A DNA stretch of 64,000 bases, from assembly GCF_000367365.1 (NCBI RefSeq), contig NZ_BARF01000049.1, forward strand, positions 24,344 through 88,343, written 5' to 3'. Source of the DNA: Streptomyces prunicolor NBRC 13075 (GTDB lineage Bacteria > Actinomycetota > Actinomycetes > Streptomycetales > Streptomycetaceae). Made by a program: the position numbers and the translations under genes. Position 1 is the first letter of the stretch, and each line of letters begins with the position of its first letter. Below, one piece after another: positions 8,840 to 19,066 of this stretch. Under the pieces are notes generated by a model. It was not told the origin of the DNA. It ran no database searches and saw only the letters and a program-made list of their open reading frames with translations.

Positions 8840-9162
8840 AGTCGTACCCTTGACGACAAAGTCGGCCAAAACGCCAAATCACCACACACGGTGTCCACCT
8901 GACTGCCGTCCGCATCGATCACGCGATCGATAGCCCACAGCAATCAATAACGATCGTGTTTTCGATAACAGCACTCTTGACGCGCCTGTAACACCGGAGC
9001 AAGACTCCCGTCCATCGGTCGGCATTGTCGAACACCTACCGGCAATACGCGCTAGAGTGTGGCAACGCCAAAGGCCGGCATCGCTCTCACCCCCGAGGGC
9101 GCACGAACCCCCGGCGGGACCCGGGGTTCGGCTTCCCTGGACGAAGGACAAAGGAGTCGCGG
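8840..9162 (+). promoter_or_regulatory. Promoter region of the glpFKD operon
   Basis: 323 bases, less GC-rich than its surroundings. A plausible promoter is TTGACG (about 8977) with AAGACT 18 bases downstream. A second possible start uses TAGAGT at 9053-9058; its TTGTCG at 9026-9031 would leave an over-long 21-base spacer. The candidate GylR operator 9017-9033 overlaps this second promoter and lies just downstream of the first, a good position for repression. Promoter calls are by eye. Confidence 0.5.
9017..9033. promoter_or_regulatory. Candidate GylR operator upstream of glpF
   Basis: GGTCGGCATTGTCGAAC matches the reverse complement of the gylR-proximal site at 15 of 17 bases. It lies 130 bases before the glpF start. 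Confidence 0.6.
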
Positions 9163-9942
9163 GTGTCCAGCTCCGACATCTTCATCGGCGAGACCATAGG
9201 TACCGCCGTGCTCATCCTGCTGGGCGGTGGCGTCTGCGCCGCCGTCACGCTGAAGGCCTCCAAGGCCCGTAACGCCGGCTGGCTCGCCATCGCCTTCGGG
9301 TGGGGTTTCGCCGTCATGACGGCCGTGTACATCTCGGCACCGCTCTCCGGTGCCCACCTCAACCCGGCCGTGACGCTCGCACTCGCGATCAAGGACGGTG
9401 GCTGGGACAACGTCCCGATCTACTGGGCCGGGCAGCTGCTCGGCGCCATGATCGGCGCGACCCTGGTCTGGGTGGCCTACTACGGCCAGTTCCAGGCCCA
9501 TCTCACGGACAAGGAGATCGTCGGCGAGCCGACGGCCAAGTCCGTGGAGGCCGAGGAGAAGGGCGCGGGCCCGGTCCTGGGCATCTTCTCCACCGGTCCC
9601 GAGGTCCGCAACGTGGTGCAGAACCTCGCCACGGAGATCATCGGCACCGTCGTCCTGATCCTCGCCATCCTGACGCAGGGTCTGAACGCCAACGGCAACG
9701 GTCTCGGCACCCTGGGCGCCCTGATCACCGCGTTCGTGGTCGTCTCCATCGGTCTGTCGCTCGGCGGCCCGACCGGTTACGCGATCAACCCGGCCCGTGA
9801 CCTGGGCCCGCGCATCGTGCACGCGCTCCTGCCGCTGCCGAACAAGGGCGGTTCCGACTGGAGCTACGCCTGGATCCCGGTCGTCGGTCCGCTGATCGGC
9901 GGCGCGATCGCTGCGGGTATCTACAACCTCGCCTTTGCTTAG
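9163..9942 (+). CDS. glpF: Glycerol uptake facilitator (aquaglyceroporin)
   Basis: 259 aa. A MIP-family channel with six membrane helices and the two NPA boxes at residues 67-69 ('HLNPAVT') and 209-211 ('AINPARD'). The residue after the second box region, D213, is typical of glycerol facilitators rather than pure water channels. It lets glycerol diffuse across the membrane for phosphorylation by GlpK next door. The start is GTG 9163, with AAAGGAG 8 bases upstream; the frame stays open further upstream but has no channel-like sequence. First gene of the glpF-glpK-glpD operon. Confidence 0.95.
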   Translation: MSSSDIFIGETIGTAVLILLGGGVCAAVTLKASKARNAGWLAIAFGWGFAVMTAVYISAPLSGAHLNPAVTLALAIKDGGWDNVPIYWAGQLLGAMIGATLVWVAYYGQFQAHLTDKEIVGEPTAKSVEAEEKGAGPVLGIFSTGPEVRNVVQNLATEIIGTVVLILAILTQGLNANGNGLGTLGALITAFVVVSIGLSLGGPTGYAINPARDLGPRIVHALLPLPNKGGSDWSYAWIPVVGPLIGGAIAAGIYNLAFA

Positions 9943-10025
9943 AACCGGATGAGAACCGGAACTCCGAGCACTGAAGCAGCAGTAGAACCAGTCCTCATGA
10001 CCACGGAACCCCTCAGGAGCACACA

Positions 10026-11564
<1,539 letters not shown>

Positions 11565-11573
11565 GAACCCCAC

Positions 11574-13190
11574 ATGACCGTTAAGTCCACCCTGCAGTCC
11601 GTGCCTGCCCTCGGTACGCACCCGGCCTCCGGCTCGAACCCGAGCCGGGCCGAGACCCGGGAGCAGCTCTCCAAGGCGACGTACGACCTCCTCGTCATCG
11701 GCGGCGGCATCCTGGGCATCTCCACCGCCTGGCACGCCGCGCAGTCCGGGCTGCGGGTGGCCCTGGTCGACGCCGGCGACTTCGCCGGTGCCACCTCTTC
11801 CGCCTCCTCCAAGCTTCTCCACGGCGGTCTGCGCTATCTGCAGACCGGCGCGGTGAAGCTGGTGGCGGAGAACCACTTCGAACGCCGTGCGGTCTCCCGC
11901 CAGGTGGCTCCTCACCTGGCGAACCCGCTCACCTTCTACCTGCCCGTGTACAAGGGCGGTCCGCACGGTGCGGCGAAGCTCGGGGCGGGCGTCTTCGCCT
12001 ACTCCGCGCTCTCCGCGTTCGGCGACGGCGTCGGCCACCTCCTGTCCCCCGCCAAGGCGGCGCAGGACGTGCCCGAGCTGCGCACCCAGAACCTCAAGGC
12101 CGTCGCCGTGTACGGCGACGACCAGATGAACGACGCGCGCATGGCGCTGATGACGGTCCGCGCGGCCGTCGAGGCGGGCGCGGTCGTCCTCAACCACGCC
12201 CAGGTCACCGGCCTGCGCTTCACCCAGGGCCGGGTGACCGGCGCGGAGCTGCGCGACACCACCTCCGGCGACGAGTTCGGTGTGAGCGCCCGCCTGGTAC
12301 TCAACGCGACCGGCCCGTGGGTCGACCACCTGCGCAAGATGGAGGACCCGAACGCGGCCCCCTCCATCCGCCTGTCCAAGGGCGCGCACCTGGTCCTGAA
12401 GCGCACGTCCCCGTGGAAGGCCGCGCTGGCGACCCCCATCGACAAGTACCGCATCACCTTCGCCCTCCCCTGGGAGGACATGCTGCTGCTCGGCACGACC
12501 GACGAGGAGTACGAGGGCGACCCGGCGGACGTCTCGGTCACCGAGAAGGACATATCCCAGATCCTGGACGAGGCCGCGTTCTCGGTCCGCGACCAGCAGC
12601 TCTCCCGTGACCTGATCACGTACTCCTTCGCGGGCCTCCGCGTGCTGCCGGGCGGCCCCGGCAGCACCGCCAAGGCCAAGCGCGAGACGGTGGTGACCGA
12701 GGGCAAGGGCGGCATGCTGTCCGTCGCGGGCGGCAAGTGGACGACGTTCCGGCACATCGGCCGTACGGTCATGCAGAAGCTGGAGGCGCTGCCCGGCCGC
12801 CCGCTGGGCGAGGACTTCGAGCCGATCTCCTCCCTCCCGAAGAAGCTCCCGCTGCCGGGCGTCGCCAACCCGCGCGCGGTCGCCCACCGCCTCCTGGTCG
12901 ACAACCCGGCGCCGGGCCCGCGCATGGCGGCGGACACGGCGAAGCACCTGGCCACGCACTACGGCTCCCTGGCCTTCGACATCGCCCGACTCGCCAACGA
13001 GAACCCGGAGTTGGGCCAGCGCGTCCACCCCGACGCCCCCGAGATCTGGGCCCAGGTCGTCTACGCCCGCGACCACGAGTGGGCCGAGACCCAGGACGAC
13101 GTCCTGCGCCGCCGCACGACCCTGACAATCCGGGGTCTGGCCACGGACGAGGTGCGGAGCAAGGTCCAGGACCTGCTCGACAAGAAGTAG
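11574..13190 (+). CDS. glpD: Aerobic glycerol-3-phosphate dehydrogenase
   Basis: 538 aa. The FAD-binding Rossmann motif 'LLVIGGGILGIS' lies near residue 42, followed by the family motif 'SSKLLHGGLRYLQ' near 80. The C-terminal GlpD domain covers the last ~120 residues. It oxidises glycerol-3-phosphate to dihydroxyacetone phosphate at the membrane and passes electrons to quinone. It starts 9 bases after glpK, and the operon ends in a strong hairpin just downstream. Confidence 0.96.
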   Translation: MTVKSTLQSVPALGTHPASGSNPSRAETREQLSKATYDLLVIGGGILGISTAWHAAQSGLRVALVDAGDFAGATSSASSKLLHGGLRYLQTGAVKLVAENHFERRAVSRQVAPHLANPLTFYLPVYKGGPHGAAKLGAGVFAYSALSAFGDGVGHLLSPAKAAQDVPELRTQNLKAVAVYGDDQMNDARMALMTVRAAVEAGAVVLNHAQVTGLRFTQGRVTGAELRDTTSGDEFGVSARLVLNATGPWVDHLRKMEDPNAAPSIRLSKGAHLVLKRTSPWKAALATPIDKYRITFALPWEDMLLLGTTDEEYEGDPADVSVTEKDISQILDEAAFSVRDQQLSRDLITYSFAGLRVLPGGPGSTAKAKRETVVTEGKGGMLSVAGGKWTTFRHIGRTVMQKLEALPGRPLGEDFEPISSLPKKLPLPGVANPRAVAHRLLVDNPAPGPRMAADTAKHLATHYGSLAFDIARLANENPELGQRVHPDAPEIWAQVVYARDHEWAETQDDVLRRRTTLTIRGLATDEVRSKVQDLLDKK

Positions 13191-13233
13191 GCGCTACGAC
13201 GGTTTTCGCTACGGCGTCATTCGTTACGGCGTG

Positions 13234-13269
13234 AAAGGGGCGGTTCCGTGTCGAGGGAGCCGCCCCTTT
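13234..13269. terminator. Terminator of the glpFKD operon
   Basis: AAAGGGGCGGTTCC (13234-13247) pairs with GGAGCCGCCCCTTT (13256-13269) with one G-U pair. It lies 43 bases after glpD and includes the alternative GTG of the next frame, which argues against that start. Confidence 0.88.
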
Positions 13270-13319
13270 GGCTTGCCGGATATTCGGGGGCGCCGAAGCA
13301 GGGGCGTGTCTATCGTGCG

Positions 13320-13853
13320 GTGGTGACGATCACCGATGCCGAGATGGCCGCGCTGCTGGCGCCCGCCGGGATCCTGTTCCTTCGCCGTCTGCGCTCGAAC
13401 GAAGAGCCTCCGCGCCTGCTGCCGCCCTATGTCAGTCCCGCCGGCGCCCTGCCCGAGCACGGACGGATCGACTCGCCGGCGATCGACATCGACGACCCTG
13501 ACCTGGCAGCCGAGGTCAGGGAGACCTGGTTCTGGATGGCGACCGAGTACGAACTCCTCGACGACGACCGCGAGTTCCTGCTCGGGGTGGACTACGCCGA
13601 TCCCGAGGACGTGGACCGCGAGTGGGCCTGGGCCCGGGTGCGGCTCCTCGACGAGTGGGATCTGGGCGGTGGCGACGACGGCCCGTTGCCGATGTGGATG
13701 AGGTTCTACATGGGCGAGCGGTTCGTGCCGGAGTTCACCGTGATGGCGCTGGACGGCCGGATGATGATGAACACCACCCTGTGGGGCGACGGCACCGTCA
13801 GCACCATCGTCATCCGCCCGGCGTCAGACAAGCGCCCTGATGTGCTCCGGTGA
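13320..13853 (+). CDS. Hypothetical protein, acidic
   Basis: 177 aa if GTG 13320 is used; 13323 is an equal alternative. The open frame extends back to 13248, but that start lies inside the glp terminator. The protein is rich in Asp, Glu and Trp, with no membrane segment or signal and no motif I recognise; 'GRMMMNTTLWGDGTVSTIVI' near the C-terminus looks like beta strands. Its end overlaps the end of mtnK on the other strand by 30 bases. Codon use is typical, so I take it as real. Function unknown. Confidence 0.7.
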   Translation: MVTITDAEMAALLAPAGILFLRRLRSNEEPPRLLPPYVSPAGALPEHGRIDSPAIDIDDPDLAAEVRETWFWMATEYELLDDDREFLLGVDYADPEDVDREWAWARVRLLDEWDLGGGDDGPLPMWMRFYMGERFVPEFTVMALDGRMMMNTTLWGDGTVSTIVIRPASDKRPDVLR

Positions 13854-14984
13854 CGTCAACTCCTCGCGCCGCACGATCAGTTCACGCCCCAACAGCAACG
13901 CGCGCCGAGACGCCGGTACCGGATCCGGCAGCGTCGTCAGGTCCGTCAGGTGGGCGAAGCCGATGATGCGGCGGACGATCTCCGTACCGGCGTAGCCGAC
14001 CGAGTCGGTCCAGACGCGGGAGAGGAAGCGGTCGAGGAAGGCGTCGTCGAAGAAGATGTCGACACGGGTGGGCCAGAGGCGGCGGAACTCTGTCTCGAAC
14101 GCCTCCCAGGAGAGCCGGAGTTGGTCACCGTGGTCGGTCGACGTGCCCAGCTCACGGGCCCGTTCCTCCGACACCAGCACGTTGGCCCAGTACAGGCCGA
14201 GGTCGTAGCCGATCGGGCCGACGAAGGAGAACTCGGGGTCGAAGACCCGTACCACCGGGGCGCCTTCGCGCTTGCCGACCATGACGCTGCCGGTGTGCAG
14301 GTCGCCGTGGAGGAGGGCCTGCGCGCTGGTCATGAACGTGTACCGGAGATCGGCGACCTCTGTACGCAGGCGTGCGTCCGCGCGGAAGGAAGCGGCCAGG
14401 TCGGCCAACTCCGGGAGCCAGTGGTTGTGTTCGTGCTCGATGTACGGCTCGGAGAGGACCACGTCCTCGGTGATCTTGCACAGCTCGGGGCTCACCGAGG
14501 CCGCGATCAGCGCCTTGCGGTCGGCGGAGTCCATGCCGAAGTCACTGGTCGCGAAGGTGAGTTGGGCGACGAACTCGCCGATCCGGGCCGAGGCGTCCGG
14601 GCCGTAGGACGCGCCCTCGTTGAGGACCGTGCGCAGGACCTCCAGGTCGGACATGTCCTCCATGACGAGGGCGTAGTTGTCGGCGTCGTAGCCGTGGATC
14701 GCCGGGATCTTGTCCGGGGCGACCTTGGCGACCTGCTCGTAGGCCCGCGCCTCGGCGTCGGCGCGCTCGGGGCTCATCGGCCAGGAGGGACCGGCGACCC
14801 GCACCCAGGGCAGCGCCTGCTTGACGGCGAGGCTGTGGCTGCCGTCGGCGTTCGACGCGAGGAACACCCGGTTCATGTTGCCGTCCGACACCTCACGGAC
14901 GTGGATGTCGGTCACGTCCGCCCAGTGGCCGCGCTCGTGCAGGTAGGCCGGGATGTCGTCGGTCTCCAGGATGCGGTAGCCCAT
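13824..14984 (-). CDS. mtnK: 5-methylthioribose kinase
   Basis: 386 aa. Fits the MtnK family of the aminoglycoside-phosphotransferase/protein-kinase-like fold: N-terminal lobe with 'LAVKQALPWVR', the catalytic loop 'HGDLHTGS' near residue 226 and the metal-binding 'FDPEFSFVGP' about 18 residues later. It phosphorylates 5-methylthioribose to methylthioribose-1-phosphate, the substrate of MtnA. It is the last gene of an ABC-transporter operon on the minus strand (22 bases after the permease stop), so imported methylthioribose is the likely substrate supply. Confidence 0.92.
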   Translation of the reverse strand: MGYRILETDDIPAYLHERGHWADVTDIHVREVSDGNMNRVFLASNADGSHSLAVKQALPWVRVAGPSWPMSPERADAEARAYEQVAKVAPDKIPAIHGYDADNYALVMEDMSDLEVLRTVLNEGASYGPDASARIGEFVAQLTFATSDFGMDSADRKALIAASVSPELCKITEDVVLSEPYIEHEHNHWLPELADLAASFRADARLRTEVADLRYTFMTSAQALLHGDLHTGSVMVGKREGAPVVRVFDPEFSFVGPIGYDLGLYWANVLVSEERARELGTSTDHGDQLRLSWEAFETEFRRLWPTRVDIFFDDAFLDRFLSRVWTDSVGYAGTEIVRRIIGFAHLTDLTTLPDPVPASRRALLLGRELIVRREELTSPEHIRALV

Positions 14985-15006
14985 TGTACGAACTCCTCGA
15001 ACTTCC

Positions 15007-16053
15007 TTATGCGGTGCGGCGCTTGGACAGGGTGAAGCTGAAGACCAGGGCGAGGATGAGGACCGCGCCCTCGACGACGTCCTGGGTGTAGTACGGCAGG
15101 CCCTTGATGGTCAGACCGGTGGTGATGATGCCGATGAGGACGGCGCCGAGCGCCGTGCCCCAGACGTTCGGGCGGCCCCTGCCGAGGACCGATGTGCCGA
15201 CGAGGGCTACGGCAACTGCCTCCAGCAGCTGCGACGTTCCGGCGCTCACATCTCCCTGGCCGATCCGGGACGCCAGGATCAGGCCGCCGATGGAGGCGAG
15301 GACGCCGGAGAGGACGTAGGCGAGGGCCCGGTACGCGCCGACGCGGATGCCGGCCAGGCGGGAGGCCTCGGGATTGGCGCCGATGGCGTACAGGACGCGG
15401 CCCCAGCGGGTGCGGGCCAGGAAGACCCAGGCGATGACCGTCAGCGCGCCGAAGATCAGTACGGAGATGGGGATGCCGAGCATCGTGCCGCGGTCGATGC
15501 GCAGGAAGCCGGCGGTGAACTTGCCGGGGGCGGTGCTGCCGTCGGACTCGGTCATGCCGGCGGAGATCGACTGGCCGTCGACCAGGATGAGTTTGGTGCC
15601 CTGGATGACGAACATGGTGCCGAGGGTGGCCAGCATGTCGGGGATCTTCATGACCACGATCAGTAGGGCGTTGAGGAGTCCGGCGAGCGCGCCCGCCGCG
15701 ATCACGGCGAGGATCGCGACCGTGCCGACCTGGTTGTACGTCACCATCGTCTTCGCGGCGACGGTGACCCCGAGCCCGGCGACCGCGCCGACGGACATGT
15801 CCATTCCGCCGACGGCCATGGTGACGGTGACACCGAGGCCGAGGATCGCGGCGACGGAGACGTACCGGAGGGTGTCGAGCATGGTCGCCGACTCGCGGAA
15901 AGAGCCCTCGCTCAGCGCGAAGTACAGGAAGAGCGCGACCGTGACGAAGATGAAGCCGTACTTGATGACGGCGTTCTGGACGAGCACGGCGGTGGAGACG
16001 GCGGGCGGGGCCAGTGCCTTCGGCGCGGCTTCGGAGCTCTGGGTGGTGGTCAT
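15007..16053 (-). CDS. Sugar-type ABC transporter permease (RbsC-like)
   Basis: 348 aa, with 8-10 hydrophobic segments and the BPD_transp_2 motif 'GVLASIGGLILASRIGQGD'. This family forms the homodimeric membrane channel of ribose/xylose/AI-2 importers. It follows the ATPase gene by 25 bases and precedes mtnK, so methylthioribose is the likely cargo. That is inferred from context only; a plain pentose is the alternative. Confidence 0.88.
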   Translation of the reverse strand: MTTTQSSEAAPKALAPPAVSTAVLVQNAVIKYGFIFVTVALFLYFALSEGSFRESATMLDTLRYVSVAAILGLGVTVTMAVGGMDMSVGAVAGLGVTVAAKTMVTYNQVGTVAILAVIAAGALAGLLNALLIVVMKIPDMLATLGTMFVIQGTKLILVDGQSISAGMTESDGSTAPGKFTAGFLRIDRGTMLGIPISVLIFGALTVIAWVFLARTRWGRVLYAIGANPEASRLAGIRVGAYRALAYVLSGVLASIGGLILASRIGQGDVSAGTSQLLEAVAVALVGTSVLGRGRPNVWGTALGAVLIGIITTGLTIKGLPYYTQDVVEGAVLILALVFSFTLSKRRTA

Positions 16054-16078
16054 CGGGTGCTTCCTGAAGGGGCCGGCA

Positions 16079-17623
16079 TCACACGGACGCCGAGATGGTC
16101 TGGATCACGCGGTCGCGTTCCGCGTCTTCTCCGTACGCGTCGAGATGGACCTCGCCCGCCGCCAGTACGACGACCCGGTCGGCGATCTCCAGGACCTCGT
16201 CCACGTCGGCGGAGAGGACAAGCACAGCCGCGCCCTCCGCGGCCAGCGCACGCGCCCTGCGGCCGATGTCCCGGCGCGCGCCGATGTCCACGCCTCGGAA
16301 CGGTTCGTCCAGGATGAGGACGCGGGGGGTCTCGGCGAGCCAGCGGCCGACGACGACCTTCTGCTGGTTGCCGCCGGAGAGCTCCTCGACCGTGCTGTGC
16401 TCGTCGCGGGCGACGACACCGAGGGCGTCGATGGTCCCGCGGCCGAGGGCGTCCTCCTTCGCCGTGTTCACGAGCCCGGCCCGGGACAGGGACTTGAGGA
16501 ACGGCAGCGAGATGTTCTGGGCCACCGACCAGCCGGGGACGAGCGCGTCGGCGTGCCGGTCCTCGGGGACCAGGTGGACGCCGGCGCGGATCGCGTCGGA
16601 CGGGCGGCGGGGCGCGTACGGCTTGCCGTCGAGTTCGACCTTGCCGGTGGGGAAGGGTTCGGCGCCGAAGAGGCCTCGGGCGAGTTCCGTCTTGCCCGCG
16701 CCCAACAGGCCTACGACACCGGTGACTTCACCGGCGCGCAGGTCCAGGTCGAGGGGGGCGCGGCCCTCGAAGAGGTGGACGCCGTGCAGGCCGAGGACGA
16801 CGTCGCCGTGCTCGCCGCTGCGCTGTGGGCGGGCGCTCGTCGCCTCGTGGGCCTGGGCGAGCATCGCGCGCAGGGCGCTGTCCCAGTCGAAGGGCTTGAC
16901 CTGGTCGTCGGTGAGACCGCCGTCTCGCAGGACGACCAGGCGATCGGCGAGGGCGTCGATCTCGCCGAGGCGGTGGGAGACGTAGAGGACCGCGATGCCG
17001 TCGTCGCGCATCCTCTCGACGAGGGCGAAGAGCCGCTCGGCCTCGGTGGCGGAGAGCGCGGAGGTCGGTTCGTCGAGGATGAGCAGCCGGGGGCGGGTGG
17101 CGAGGGCGCGGGCCAGGATGAGCAACTGGCGGTCGGAGATGCCGAGTTCGGTGACGTCCCGGCGCAACAGGGCGTCGCTCCAGTCCAGTTCGAGACCGGC
17201 CTGGATCTCACGGGCGCGGGCCAGCACGCGGCGGCCGTTCAGGAACGGGTTGCCGCGCTTCTGGGCCAGCTCCTCGAAGACCAGGTTCTCGGCGACCGTG
17301 AGGCCGGGCACGATGCCCTCGCCGATCCGCTGGTGGACCGTCTGGATGCCCAACTTCCGGGCGGCAAGCGGCGATTGGAGAGCTGCGGGTTCCCCTGCGA
17401 CCCGCACCTCCCCGCCGTGGTCCGTGTGCACGCCCGACAGAATCTTGATCAGCGTGGACTTGCCCGCGCCGTTGGCGCCGAGCAGCGCGACCACGCTGCC
17501 CGGTGCGATGTCGAGCGAGACGGAGGCCAGCACCGTCTTGCCGCCGAAGGCCATGCTGACGTCGCGGAGCGAGACCGCGACGTCGACGGCCGCCACGTCA
17601 ACTGCCTTGTCAGTGGGCGACAT
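16079..17623 (-). CDS. Sugar-type ABC transporter ATPase (two nucleotide-binding domains)
   Basis: 514 aa, an RbsA-like fusion of two ABC domains. The first has Walker A 'GANGAGKST' near residue 50 and Walker B 'LLILDEPTSA'. The second has 'GLLGAGKTEL' near 290, the signature 'ELSGGNQQKV' and 'LILDEPFRGVD'. Unlike many RbsA proteins the second Walker A keeps GKT. Its stop lies 25 bases before the permease start, and its start overlaps the end of the binding-protein gene by 14 bases, so the genes are translationally coupled. It powers uptake with the neighbouring permease. Confidence 0.93.
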   Translation of the reverse strand: MSPTDKAVDVAAVDVAVSLRDVSMAFGGKTVLASVSLDIAPGSVVALLGANGAGKSTLIKILSGVHTDHGGEVRVAGEPAALQSPLAARKLGIQTVHQRIGEGIVPGLTVAENLVFEELAQKRGNPFLNGRRVLARAREIQAGLELDWSDALLRRDVTELGISDRQLLILARALATRPRLLILDEPTSALSATEAERLFALVERMRDDGIAVLYVSHRLGEIDALADRLVVLRDGGLTDDQVKPFDWDSALRAMLAQAHEATSARPQRSGEHGDVVLGLHGVHLFEGRAPLDLDLRAGEVTGVVGLLGAGKTELARGLFGAEPFPTGKVELDGKPYAPRRPSDAIRAGVHLVPEDRHADALVPGWSVAQNISLPFLKSLSRAGLVNTAKEDALGRGTIDALGVVARDEHSTVEELSGGNQQKVVVGRWLAETPRVLILDEPFRGVDIGARRDIGRRARALAAEGAAVLVLSADVDEVLEIADRVVVLAAGEVHLDAYGEDAERDRVIQTISASV

Positions 17624-18707
17624 TGGGGATCCAGTCCGCGGTGCTCACCTTGGAGAGGTTCAGCGCGGGCAGGGCCGCGCGCAGCTGGTCCATGTTCTCG
17701 ATCTTGTTCTTGCGCAGGAAGTCCTGGGTGATGGCGACGGCCGGGAAGTCGACGGTGGTCTTGTTCAACTGGCCCGCCAGCTCAAGTGCCGCCGTACGGA
17801 CGACGGCCGCGCCGACCGCCGACGGGTCGGTGCCCGCCGTGGCGACCCAGGGGCTGCCCGCGGCGGTCATGTTCTGGATGTCCGCGTTGGAGACGTCCGC
17901 GCCGAAGACCTTCACCTTGCTCTGCAGCTTCTTGTTCTGCACGGCGAGGACGGTGCCCTTGGCCAGCTCGTCGTAGGGGGCGAACACGCCCGCCACGTCG
18001 GAGTGTTGGGTCAGCGCGGCGGAGACCAGCGGCACGTTGTCCGTGGCCGTGGAGTCGGTGACCTTGCCGACCTTGAACTGCTGCTTCCAGCCGTTGGCGT
18101 CGACCGCGGTCTTCCAGACGGAGTTGCGCTTGTCGAGCGCCGCGTAGCCGGCCACATTGACGTAGCCGACCTTGGCGTTCTTGCCGACCGTCTTGGCCAT
18201 CACGTCGAGGACGGCCTTCGCCATGCTGGCGTCGTCCTGCTCGGTGCTGATCACGGACTTGTTGGTCTGGTCGACGTCGTAGACGACGACCTTGATGCCC
18301 TTCTTCACGGCCTGGTCGATCTCGGGCTGGATCGTCGACGGGAAGCCGTGGTCGACGATGATCGCCTGCGCGCCGGAGTTGATCGCCGAGGACAGGTCGG
18401 TGGCCTGCTTGGCGTTGTCGGCCTGGGCGTCGTACACCGTCAGGTCGATGCCGAGCGCCTTGGCCTGCGCCTTCGCGCCGTTGCCCCACTGCTCGAAGTA
18501 GTCGCCGGCGCCGCTCTGCCGCACCAGCGCCACCTTGACCGTGCCCTTGCTGAAGGGGGCCGGCTTCTTGCCCGTGGCGGCCGAGGCCGAGGCCGCGGTG
18601 TCGTCGCTGCTCTTCGAGGCGTCCGTGGACTGCGAGCAGCCCGCCAGGAGAAGGGCGGAGACGGAGGCCAGCGAGAGCGCGGCGAGGGGGACGCGGGTAC
18701 GGGACAT
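17610..18707 (-). CDS. Sugar-type ABC transporter substrate-binding lipoprotein
   Basis: 365 aa. The signal peptide ends in lipobox 'LLAGC', followed by a Ser/Asp/Ala linker; the body is a periplasmic-binding type I fold (RbsB-like). It heads the operon binding protein - ATPase - permease - mtnK. The start at 18707 has AGGAGC 9 bases upstream and places the lipobox correctly; the frame is open further upstream without likeness. A Cys-ending leader ORF lies 136 bases before this start, which fits a sulfur-containing ligand such as methylthioribose. Confidence 0.92.
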   Translation of the reverse strand: MSRTRVPLAALSLASVSALLLAGCSQSTDASKSSDDTAASASAATGKKPAPFSKGTVKVALVRQSGAGDYFEQWGNGAKAQAKALGIDLTVYDAQADNAKQATDLSSAINSGAQAIIVDHGFPSTIQPEIDQAVKKGIKVVVYDVDQTNKSVISTEQDDASMAKAVLDVMAKTVGKNAKVGYVNVAGYAALDKRNSVWKTAVDANGWKQQFKVGKVTDSTATDNVPLVSAALTQHSDVAGVFAPYDELAKGTVLAVQNKKLQSKVKVFGADVSNADIQNMTAAGSPWVATAGTDPSAVGAAVVRTAALELAGQLNKTTVDFPAVAITQDFLRKNKIENMDQLRAALPALNLSKVSTADWIPNVAH

Positions 18708-18843
18708 GAGGGGCTCCTGGTGCAAGGTGGTGCAGAAGGGGTGAAGAACGGGCGTGCGTGACCCGGAGCGAGGGAAAGAAATCAGCCACCACGGCAGGGT
18801 GACGGGCCCACGGCACAAGGGCTCGCGGGGGCTCCGGATGTGG

Positions 18844-18915
18844 TCAGCGACAGCTGGCTGTGGTCGACCGGAGCAAGTCCACGTACAGCCGCCGCACGAG
18901 CAGCAGCGTCTTCAT
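18844..18915 (-). CDS. Putative Cys-ending leader peptide (23 aa) upstream of the MTR importer
   Basis: ATG 18915 to TGA 18844. The peptide begins MKTLLLVRRLYVDLLR and ends TTASCR. The pattern LLVRR-x-x-VDL near the start with a Cys just before the stop resembles the short leader peptides found upstream of sulfur-related genes in Streptomyces. There is no Shine-Dalgarno before the ATG (upstream GATCTCCTT), so it may be translated from a leaderless mRNA. Transcription would pass into the lipoprotein-ATPase-permease-mtnK operon. Low cysteine would stall ribosomes near its end and change downstream folding or coupling; this is inferred. Confidence 0.65.
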   Translation of the reverse strand: MKTLLLVRRLYVDLLRSTTASCR

Positions 18916-18926
18916 AAGGAGATCAT

Positions 18927-18938
18927 GAGAACGTTTTC
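18927..18938. promoter_or_regulatory. LacI-type operator palindrome
   Basis: GAGAACGTTTTC is a near-perfect palindrome centred on a CpG (AACGTT core), the classic shape of LacI/GalR-family sites. It lies 12 bases upstream of the minus-strand leader ORF, so it would overlap the importer promoter. No LacI-family gene is present in the window. Confidence 0.5.
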
Positions 18939-18967
18939 GGCCATTGGTCAAAGGGATGGAAGCGGTT

Positions 18968-18982
18968 TCTCAAAGAGTGAGA
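18968..18982. promoter_or_regulatory. TCTCA-5-TGAGA inverted repeat
   Basis: TCTCA (18968-18972) and TGAGA (18978-18982) with a 5-base spacer. A related pair, GAGACA and TGTCTC, lies before the mtnA/BMP genes at 22391-22412. It may be a site for a shared regulator of the salvage operons. Confidence 0.35.
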
Positions 18983-19066
18983 CAACGACTACGTCACACA
19001 CGGTCCGTTCACCGACGGCGGTTACCATCACGGAACCGGCTCCCGACCCGGCACAGTGAGGCCCCG

